A stretch of 64,000 bases of DNA, taken from the NCBI RefSeq assembly GCF_012489685.1, contig NC_080042.1, positions 33,733,158-33,797,157 on the forward strand, given 5' to 3'. Positions 55,268 to 64,000 of the stretch are shown one piece after another. The notes under the pieces are model-generated. The model was not told the DNA's origin, did no database searches, and saw only the letters and a list, made by a program, of their open reading frames with translations. The position numbers were made by a program, and so were the translations under genes. Within the stretch, counting starts at the first letter, position 1, and the number at the start of each line of letters is the position of its first letter. Source of the DNA: Lotus japonicus. Taxonomy: Eukaryota; Streptophyta; Magnoliopsida; Fabales; Fabaceae.

Positions 55268-58200
55268 TGTAACACCCCGATTTCGGTGGCGTCACTTTAG
55301 TAACCAAAAATAAACTTAATGCGGAAAAACGTGAATATATATTTTTTTCCGATAATAACTAAGAAAAAACTGAATTAAATAAAACCCAAAAGTGAAATAC
55401 AACAGAACTAATATACAATATATATAACAGCCCCCGCTGTAAGTAGCGACCTCGTCACGAGTAACCTCCAGTGACGGAAAGTAGAAAGTGTAGCGCCCGT
55501 AGGCAATATATACAAACCAAATATAAAGGTGAAGTGTCCGCAACACCATCCCTCAAAATTGAGAATAAGCTGACCCAATGGCCTGAAAAGAAGACCTCCT
55601 AAGTCCAACCAACTCTCTGTGATTCCCGTAAGGAAACCACACAAAAAGCTATGGGTGGGAAACTACCCTGTCCCAAAGGAAATAAATGACAGTCAGAGCT
55701 AAGACTCTACTCCTACACTAATCCTATCTCCGAGGAGCTCACACCAGCACTAAAACCTACATGCTAGCATGATCGTCGTCTGAATCAGAATCCAGAACGA
55801 CTAAGTCTATATACACTACCCGTCCTCCTCTCGCCACAGTGATGCGCTCCGGTGCTGGACTCACGGGCTTAGGGCCCAATCCATGATCATCTATGACAAC
55901 AACGGAGGGTGCACTGGACTCTGCCGAAGGCACTCCCACTGGCTCCTCCTCTGAGGGATCCTCCTCATCCGAAGATAACGGTGGCGGTGGTGGTCCTCCT
56001 GCTCCTGGTCCGCAATGCACACCTGGTGGCAAGTTGAAGCTGACAGTGCATCTCCGCAGCACTCCTGACGTCAATACTCTTACCCTATCTACGTGGTCCT
56101 CCATGATCCGCCCCGAGTACGTCGCTCGATGGCTAGCGGGGTCTACCACCCACGAACCGGGGTCGTCCTAGTCAATCATCTCATATCTAATCCCCCCCGA
56201 AGGGTGGACCATTGTGAACCAATCCGCAATGGACATCTGACAAAAGGCGTTGTCCGCAAAAACACACACAGAAGACGCGAGGGTCAACTCCAAAGAATTA
56301 CGTAAATATTAACACCAATAGATACAGATACGAGAATAACCACTTAGGCTGATAACTAGAGATAGCATCCTAGGGTTGCATGTTCCATAATGAACGTAAA
56401 TGACAACAATAACAAATAGCATGTTCCAAATAGGATTAACAAATAACAATCACACTCCGCAACTAAATTAGTATGCATGTTGCATGATATGCAATGCAGG
56501 TTAACCCAGTCTACCAATATGCATTCCGGAACGGATGGACATCAACGAATCAGCCCTAGCACCAGCCACGGTGGGACCATTTCGGCCCGCGTGCCTCTTA
56601 CTCCAACAACAAACGGTAGTCAGATCAGCATAAAACCCGAAGGCCTGCCATTCGGTCTGCTACTAAGAGTCACCTAGCAGCGCTCTTACGCGGAAATCCC
56701 GGTCTTATAACCATTTTGGAATCCGCCGTGGTCCGGCATCTCACCGTGTTTAAACCACTTAATGAGTGCATGCAATGCAGTGATTAGCCAAACAACGTCT
56801 CCGAATCTCACTCGACACGTCGCCACGTGTTCTAGCTAAATTAATGTCTCTAAAAGCTTACCCTAAGGTAAAGTCGATTCTGCGACAAAAGACACTTCTT
56901 CACATCAACATAGTAACTCATGATGATCTCCGAATCATCCGATTCATCTCAAACCGATGGTCACCACTGCTCAACGAGCAAAGAGTATCACACTCTCGGA
57001 AACTACCTGTTTCCCGGACTTATCCCCAGGATAGCCCAACAACACAACTGCTCCCAGAGCACAAGAGTATCAACATACTCAAAACTTAACAATCTCCTCA
57101 ACACTTGGATCCGACGACACTTCTCGTTTTCCAAAACTAAGATTTTCATCCAAAGCTTCCTTTCGAGATTATTACCATTACTTAAAGATTTAGAGGTTGT
57201 TTAATGTCTTATGAGTTTTCTTTACAAAATAATATCCTTTTAGTCTTATCGCAAATCCTATAAGTTCTCGGAATCTTCAAATCCCAAATGACTCCAGAGA
57301 ATGTCTCGATCCATGAAAACCATAACAAGGCCCGAATCTCATTCGTCCTATCAAACTTTCTCAAAACTCTCAAAATAAAATCGGCATGACCTGCCCGCTA
57401 TTCTCACCACTCAGAATCTCAGTTTTCATTGCAAAGCATAATTAACTCAGCACAATTAACCAACATGTCATATATCAACGTATTATGCAATAACCACGTA
57501 GCACTTAGCATATAAGGCATGCATCACACATCCTAAATTACCCACTTATCACTTAGCATGAAGTTCAATCTCAAAAGCATTCAGTAGATGAATCATCTAC
57601 ATTGTCAGCCGAAGCCTCAGAAAACATTTTTCCAATCAAACACAAACAAGTGCATAAACAGTAAACAATGTCGAAAGCATCGACCCTAAGCATTAACTAG
57701 AGATTCAGTGAGTAGCCCTCACCTGTAGGTTCTCCAGAGTGATCTTCGAACTCTTCCTCACAAGCAAAGCGTTGCTCCTCAGCAATTTCCTCAAAAACAC
57801 CTTTAAAGTAAAACAACAGAATACTATCAGAATCTATCGGAAACTAAGCTATCAATACTTACTAAGGTTACACGAAGTAGTATATACTCCGAGGTACGAT
57901 AATCTAGCGCGAAATGACAAGTTTTCGGAAAAGCAAATTTGACAGGGACGTCACTAACGGCGTTTATGACAACTAATCCTACTAGCACTAAGCTAAGGCG
58001 ATATTTTTCAGCTCAAAGGTTGAAGCTTTACTCCAAAAATGTTAAGGCATAAATTGATTCCGGCGGAGTTTCGGCGACATAACGGAAAAACTAATCCGAC
58101 AGAAGTGATCTTGGGCACGTAGGGAAGATGTTTAGAATCAAAAATGAAATATTCAGGATAGTTTTGCAAAAACCTCAAAACTATTAGCTCAGAAAAGTCT

Positions 58201-59106
58201 ATAGAAAAGCTATGGAAAAAGCGACCAGAGGTAAGGATTAGCGACTATACCTCGAAACCTTGAAGTAGCAACTGATTAATCAACGATCAAGCAAGGATTG
58301 AACAAAATCTCTTCTCCTCCTCCTCCTAGCAAACTCGCGGCTTCAAGAGAGAAAATGGGTAAGATTTTTGTGTTTTTCTTCCTTTCTTGGCTATATATAG
58401 AGGTTGGCAAAACGCGGTAAAATGAAAGTTTCGCGAATCTGATTTTTCCGGCGTCATTCTCCGTGAATTCTAAGATATGTTTTGGCGAAAGAATTCCAAA
58501 ACTAAAATGAGGTCTCCTTGTATTTTTGGTAACTAATGCAAAGTCGGTGTAAAACTATTTTACCCGATAAGTTGCTTTTTGCATCGAATGTCGGAATAGA
58601 AAACTTCCTTATGAAGAAAGATTGAAATCATCAAGAGAAATGGGTGTGCGCGTGTGGAATCTTCATTTGAAGCTCCGAATAGAAAAAGTCTACATTGTCG
58701 ATTGATTTTAGGGTTTTGAAATACCAGGGTTTTAGTTTCGGCAAACTTCCGATGATTGGAATCGGACGTTCGTAGATCCTAGAGTTTCGCCTCGAAACGC
58801 TTGTCATATATGGAAAAAGAGAAGTTCTAACACTTATCTGAAGATTTTTGGAATTAACTTCCATCGTGCCTATAAGTGAAAACTAGCTATATACTAGGGT
58901 TTTTGACCTAGGTTTAAGCGTGTAACGATCGTGCTATAACTTTTATCGATCATGATGAAATCCTTAAACTTTTCCTGAACTTTCTCCTTCATAAATTTAT
59001 TTCATTTAGTAAACTCTGGTTCTGGTTTCCTTTCACATTACATCAACCCTAATCGTGAATAAGAAGTTTATTCACTTAGCATAAGTTTAAAAACTTGGGT
59101 CTTACA
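55268..59106 (-). repeat. 5' LTR of element E
   Basis: 3839 bp. TATA motif CTATATATAG at 58391-58400 within the ~200 bp that the other LTR has lost. A deletion near 57932 removes about 210 bp relative to the 3' LTR, with AAAAG at both break points. The transcript leader after the TATA box would be over 3 kb long. Confidence 0.94.
55757..56236 (-). pseudogene. LTR-embedded leader ORF of element E (5' LTR copy), with stop
   Basis: Same frame as 47241-47720, but a TAG at 56168-56170 (codon 23) replaces the CAG of the other LTR. The rest of the frame is open. It lies between the LTR promoter and the PBS, thus upstream of gag in the element RNA. Confidence 0.45.
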
Positions 59107-59111
59107 CATTG

Positions 59112-61045
59112 AGATAGAAAGAGAGGGAGAGAGAGAGAGAGAGTGAGAGAGAGAGAGAGGATAAAATTGGGCAGAGGACCATTCTCTAGCAGTGGTATCC
59201 CTGATACTTCTTCCTCCTTCCTCCTTGGACCTACGTGAACTCGTCAGAGTAATCACCAATTCGCACAAACTGCCACGCGAAGCATCTACTAGACTACAAT
59301 GCTCGGCCTTAATATGTTTCAATGATTAGTAGACCACACGAAGAGAATCCATGATTTGTTGTACTATGTTTCCTTTGGTTATTTAAATTTTGGAACGAAT
59401 ACGACCAAACATGACTTATGATCGGCCTTAATCAACAACTTGTAAAATTTCTATGCAAATTAAAGTTTAAAATATTAGAATTTATTGGTTCTTTCATACA
59501 ATAATTTGTTTTTTACAATGCATTTCATAGTTAGTACTACTTTGTGGTTTAGTTTTATAACATTAGAATTAGGGTGTCCTTAGTATGTTTTAATAATTCA
59601 CACTAATACTAGTATGTTCTATAATTTCTGCTAATTGTTGCGTAAATTTCATTGTTTTCTACAAATCTTGTGTACACAATTTGAGCTAGACAAATCAAGT
59701 TTTGTTTTACATGTGATTTTTAATGAAGTTCATAATTGTTTTTTATTACAAGTTCATAAATACACATTAACTTGAGAGCGTTTTGTTGCCTTTTTGCCAT
59801 TGAAATATTTAGTGAATTGTAGAATATCTATCGACAGAATTTGAATTATGACTCAAATAAATAAAAACGAGATAATAGATTTATTTAAAAATTTAGTTTA
59901 ACATGCATACTTAATTTCATCCTTGGAGGAAATTTAAAGTTAGTATATAGAATTTTTTTAAAAACAAATTTGATTAAGACTTAACTTAAAATCCGAATAA
60001 ACAACATTTTATATTATAATATGACTTAAATATGCTTTTGGTCCCTGAGATTGTAAAGGGAATCAAATTGGGTTCCTGAAAATTGTTTCTTCAAAATTTA
60101 ATCCCAAAAATATTTTTATAATCAAATTAAGTCATTTTGCTCAATTTTGACAAGTCAACGATGTAGTAGCAATCCAAGTGAGCTGAGGATGGTCACGCGG
60201 AGTTTTTCACATCAATTTTTGTCCTTGAAAGATTCTTTAAAATTATATTTCAGTCTATCTTCTTCCACCACCATCTTCTTCCTCTTCCACCTTCATCTTC
60301 ATCCTTCTTCATGATGAATTCTTATTCCTTGAAGCTTCCCCTCAGGTACCTCTTCTCACTACAAAAACCATTTACCAGCACACATGACTTCAATCCGGTA
60401 CACATACCATTATCACCACACCCTCAAACCAAATAGAAGATTCTTACTCATCAGGTATGATATAAAAAGACAAACTCCTCTCCTTTAAACGCTCACGTTT
60501 GTAAAGAAACCCTCTACAGTGCATGAAATTTTAATGCTTAAGAATGAAAGTGCTAATAATATAAATAATCAAAAAGTGAATTGTTTATATTAAGTGGAAT
60601 AATTATGAGTTTAAATTTACTATTAATTGATTTTTTTTAATCGTTACTAAAGTTAAATTTAATAGTAATATTTTAAATTTAGATTTCTATATTATAATAT
60701 AATGTTTACATTCCATAAAGAAATAAAAAGTCTAAAATTAATATTATTTGAATGAAAATTAAATATGATTTCACTGAAAATCAAATATAATAGGTAGAAA
60801 GTAATGTTAAATAATCATTAAAGAAAAAAATGTCTAAAATTAATATGATTTGTCTGAAAATTAAATATGATTTGACTGGAAATCAAATATAATAGTTAAA
60901 AACTAATATTAAAAGTATATATAATAATATAAAAAAATATGTTTAGATATATATTAATATATAAAATAAAATTAATTAAAAACAAATTAAGTAAAATGTA
61001 AATTGTCAATGAAAATAAAATTATTTTAAAATGGATTAAACTTTG
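59112..61045. other. Rest of unit 3 and upstream region of unit 4
   Basis: Continues the unit after element E: (GA)n run at about 59117-59160, the GGTCCCTGAGATTGTAAAGG block near 60040, then the AT-rich promoter repeats of copy 4. No gene. Confidence 0.6.
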
Positions 61046-61102
61046 TATAAAAGGTGATGCGACATCTTCAATTTTTTCATCTAGCTACAACCTTAGTCAC
61101 AA

Positions 61103-62185
61103 ATGGTGGTGTCAAGTGGTGAGAGTGGTGGGATAAACAACTTTGTTTCCTTAAACAAGATGCAACAACCAAAATACCCAACATCTCCACCTTCACTCTC
61201 CTCCTCTTCTAATCCTCCCGGCAACCCAGTGCCACAACCAATCCTTCCCTTGGAAATCGTGGAAGAAATTCTTTGCAGGCTTCCAGTGAAGCTCCTCTCA
61301 CAACTCCGCTGTGTCTGCAAGTCCTGGAATTCGCTAATTTCTGATCCCAAGTTTGCCAAAAAGCACCTGCCCTACTCACATAAGGACTTCACTCACTTCC
61401 ACCTCTTGCTAAACTTCATGAACCCTTCATACGAGAATTATCTCTTGGACTACTTTCTACCCTCTTCTTTCAATGATATAACCCCTGCCACCACATATCT
61501 CAGGTATCCTTTAATTAATCAAGAATATTTTCTTTCGATTGCTGGATCTTGCGACGGATTTCTCTATTCCACCATTGGTCGTTCCTTTATTGTATGGAAC
61601 CCATCTATTAAGAAATCGAAGATGTTGCCATCGTTGGAAATTCCATCACTAGGTGGTATAAGTACAAAGATAAATCATGGGTTTGGTTACGATCATTTAA
61701 GTGATAGATACAATGTGGTTTCAATTTTTCACTATATATGTGATGGTGGTCGTCTTAGAAATCAAGTCCATGTCCATACTTTGGGTTCCGATTCCTGGAG
61801 AAGGATTGAGGATTTCCCTTATGTCCTTTTGTTAAATACATTTGGAATATTTGTGAGTGGCACGCTTAATTGGTTTGCGTTAGCCTCAAATGATTCATGG
61901 GCTATTGTTTCATTTCATTTGGGGAAGGAGTCTTATCAAGAAATTTCACAGCCTGATTATGGAGATGAAAGTTTAGTTACTAAAGACTTAACGGTACTAA
62001 GAGATTGCTTGTGCGTCGTTGCTGATAAGAAGACAGTTTCAGATATTTGGCTTATGAAAGAATATGGTATTCAAGAGTCTTGGACTAAATTGTTCAGGGT
62101 TACTTGTGAAGATCCTAAAACTCATCCACTTGTCAGGAACGATAGATTTCGATTCCTGGACTACGTGGATTGCGATTTGGTTTAG
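61103..62185 (+). pseudogene. F-box gene copy 4, fused to retrotransposon sequence
   Basis: Homologous to the other copies from the ATG to about codon 342 (D-P-K-T-H-P-L), where the sequence switches at about 62131 to the region that follows the PBS in element D. The chimeric frame ends 18 codons later at 62185 (360 codons in total, against 398). The F-box and most of the interaction domain are intact and the promoter with TATAAAA (61046-61052) is present, so a fusion protein could be made, but the last 57 or so normal residues are lost. N-terminal variants group it with copy 2. Confidence 0.8.
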
Positions 62186-62563
62186 AGAAACTCAATTTTC
62201 TGTGTGATTTGCTTTGATTTTCAGTTTTTCGCTTGAAGTTCTTTGGTTCACTAACAACAATCGATGGAGACACGTCGTTGACGATGAGACGAAGATCAGG
62301 AGCGGCGGCGCGGTTCGCCTCCACGTCGTGTGAGAGGCAGGCTGCGACGCGAGCAAGTTCGCCGTGACGAAACCGATCAGATAACACCTCCTCCACCACC
62401 GCCTCCACCTCCTCCTTTTCCAACGCCCCCATTACCTTCTCCGCCAACTTCTCCGGAACAGCAGAGGTCACTAGCGCACTCACCCGGAGCTTCGAGAGAG
62501 GAGACTCCGGCACCTCAAGCACCGATCTCCGGCCAAGATTGGAGGCGCTTGATCCGTAGTGTC
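62131..62563 (+). mobile_element. Tat-like gypsy fragment (leader and gag N-terminus)
   Basis: Starts with sequence matching 35480-35560 of element D (GATAGATTTCGATTCC, then CTACGTGGATTGCG), followed by a gag start (METRR near 62263, then stops) and a Pro-rich gag N-terminus (frame 62330-62566) similar to that of element A. The LTR and PBS expected on the left are missing, and the right side is cut by the C-family LTR. Confidence 0.7.
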
Positions 62564-63772
62564 TGAAGGTATGAAAAACGGTAGAAAGGGGGGGTTTGAA
62601 TAACGTTTTCAGTATAAAACTTCCACCTTAAAGATTTTGACAAATCTTTCGAGAACTTAAGTGCTAAAGATAAGAGATAGAAAAGCACACAAGGATTTTA
62701 TCCTGGTTCACTTGATAAATCACTCAAGCTACTCCAGTCCACCCGTTAAGGTGATTTCTTCCTTCTTAGAATGAAGGCAATCCACTAATCAGGTAAGAGT
62801 TACAACTGCACTTGAAACCTACAAGTGACTAACAATTACACTGACTTAGCTCACACTAAGATTCACTCTCTTAGTCTTCTCTAGGATCCGATCAACCTTG
62901 ATCTCCTAAAGGAACTAAACAAACTGTTCATCAAAGAATTGTTTACAAGAGATTTGCTTCTAAAAAGCTAATAGTAAACTCAATGAATTTCAGATGAAAG
63001 AAAACTTAGAAGATTTTTGAATATGTCTTGCGTATGTGAATGCTTCTTTTTTTTTTTCTTTCAGTCTTCAGCCTCTTTATATACTCCAAGGATTAGGGTT
63101 GAGCGATGCATGGGAAATGCTACCGTTGGAGGGCAGTTCTGGAAAATCCAGCTTCTGCTGTGGCTGAGAACGTTAGGTAGGTCGTCAGGAAGGTACAATA
63201 GCTTTTGTACTTGGATAGCGACGCGACCTTTAAACCTAGGAGACTTCTGATCAGGGGAATGCTTCATATTGGAACTTGTGAAGCCGGTTGATCAGAGTCA
63301 GAGGGAAAGCACAGATCCTCTGACCATTGTATCTTCTGATTCTGAACTCAGAGGGAAGAACATGGCCTTCAGAGTTTCTTGCTTCTGGACTTCAGAGTTT
63401 CCACTATTCAGCTTCTGGATCTTCAGAGTCTTCTACACCATCAGAACATCTGAGTCTTCAGTGTTTCTTGGTTATCAGAACTTCTGGATCTTCAGAGCTT
63501 CTAGTGACTGAGTCCACATCAGAGTTTGTATAACTTCAGAACTTCTGAAGCTTTTCCACTGTTCATACTGAACATGGTGAATGCGAAAGCGTTGCTTGGG
63601 TCACTCTTTATACACAGTGCTTCTGATTTGTGTGAGATTGAGTTGAGGTCAGAACCTGCAAATAGCACACTCAGAAAAACACGTTAGAGTACCACAATTG
63701 TTCATATCAAAAGGTTAACTTGTAATCATCAAAACATAGAGTTGTACTACTAGATCAAAACTTGATCTTACA
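62564..63772 (-). repeat. 3' LTR of a second C-family element
   Basis: 1209 bp, starting TGAAGG and ending TTACA, similar to the C LTRs. Around 62917-62990 a block of the C LTR is replaced by a shorter different sequence. The field of TCAGA/TCTGA strings and the inverted repeat (near 63533-63553) are conserved. The orientation is minus because the polypurine tract follows on its right. Confidence 0.93.
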
Positions 63773-64000
63773 ATCTCCCCCTTTTTGATGATGACAAAAC
63801 TAAGATTTTTGATGAACAATTCTTAAACATTAAACTGAATTCACTCAGAGTTTAGAGATATAGAATAAGACTTATCCTGATGTGAATAGTTTATCTTGCT
63901 CATTCTGAATTCAAGTCACTGCTTGATTCTGAGCTTAGCTCCCCCTGAATCTAATACTTGATGAAAACGTTAGTAAAGTCTAGATTCTGAGCTAAATAAT
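63773..64000 (-). mobile_element. Internal start of the second C-family element
   Basis: The polypurine tract (about 63775-63786) and adjacent non-coding sequence are nearly identical to 8589-8815. The element runs off the window; its coding part is not visible. Confidence 0.9.

Larger units (their letters stand above)
46753..59106 (-). mobile_element. Gypsy element E, chromovirus (Tekay-like), near full length
   Basis: 12,354 bp between CATTG duplications (46748-46752, 59107-59111). LTRs of 3847 bp (left, 3') and 3839 bp (right, 5') with TG..CA ends. Minus-strand order: 5' LTR, initiator-tRNA-Met PBS, a single gag-pol frame, chromodomain, 3' LTR. A C-terminal chromodomain and long LTRs point to the Tekay/Del branch. 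Two in-frame TAG codons interrupt integrase and the region after it, so this copy cannot make a complete polyprotein. LTR differences are of the order of 1-2 percent plus two large deletions, intermediate in age between C and D. Confidence 0.93.
27827..62130 (+). repeat. Tandem array of four ~4.5-kb F-box units
   Basis: F-box starts lie at 28441, 32984, 44217 and 61103. After subtracting insertions D and E the spacings are about 4.54, 4.36 and 4.53 kb. Each unit has an AT-rich upstream region with short repeats, the F-box gene, a 2-kb 3' region with a (GA)n run, and a block with the CTGAGATTGTAAAGG string. Unit 3 lacks about 70 bp at its upstream border (near 43620). Copies 1 and 3 resemble each other more than they resemble 2 and 4, and vice versa, so a two-gene block was probably duplicated. 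Confidence 0.85.

Overview
The window looks like nuclear DNA of a dicot plant, most likely a legume. It has AT-rich spacers, intronless F-box genes of the At3g23880-like type, and nested Ty1/copia and Ty3/gypsy LTR retrotransposons of plant-only lineages (Sirevirus, Athila, Tat, chromovirus). No prokaryotic or organellar feature was seen. The legume assignment is inferred from general sequence character, not from a marker gene.

Left part (1-3.4 kb): one small unrecognised host gene (946-1524) with a TATA box and heat-shock-element-like motifs upstream, then a GGGTA-rich repeat, a long compound trinucleotide microsatellite and a fragment of a chromovirus-type LTR.

Retrotransposon nest (3.4-26 kb): three elements sit inside each other, all on the minus strand. 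A decayed Tat-like gypsy element (A) carries in its 5' LTR a pol-less Athila-like element (B, 6574-25912, target duplication ACCAC). B carries in its 3' LTR a full-length Sirevirus-like copia element (C, 7304-19545, target duplication ACTAA). C has two 1285-bp LTRs with only about three differences, intact gag and pol frames, an env-like gene, and a small oppositely oriented coiled-coil gene with its own TATA box and poly(A) signal.

F-box array (26.7-62.1 kb): a unit of about 4.5 kb containing one F-box gene occurs four times in tandem, in an A-B-A-B similarity pattern. Copies 1 and 3 are full length (398 aa). Copy 2 has a premature stop. Copy 4 is cut and fused to retrotransposon sequence. 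Unit 2 is split by a pol-less Tat-like gypsy element (D, 35145-42018, plus strand, duplication TCCCT). D carries two oppositely oriented genes, one of them homologous to the small coiled-coil gene of element C although C and D belong to different retrotransposon superfamilies. Unit 3 is split by a 12.35-kb chromovirus (E, 46753-59106, minus strand, duplication CATTG) whose very long LTRs contain a reading frame ahead of gag.

Right end (62.1-64 kb): a D-like gag fragment, then the 3' LTR and internal start of a second C-family element that runs off the window.

The only likely functional host genes are the small gene at 946 and F-box copies 1 and 3. Everything else is mobile DNA or its remains. 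The most unusual signal is the antisense mini-gene shared by a copia and a gypsy element.
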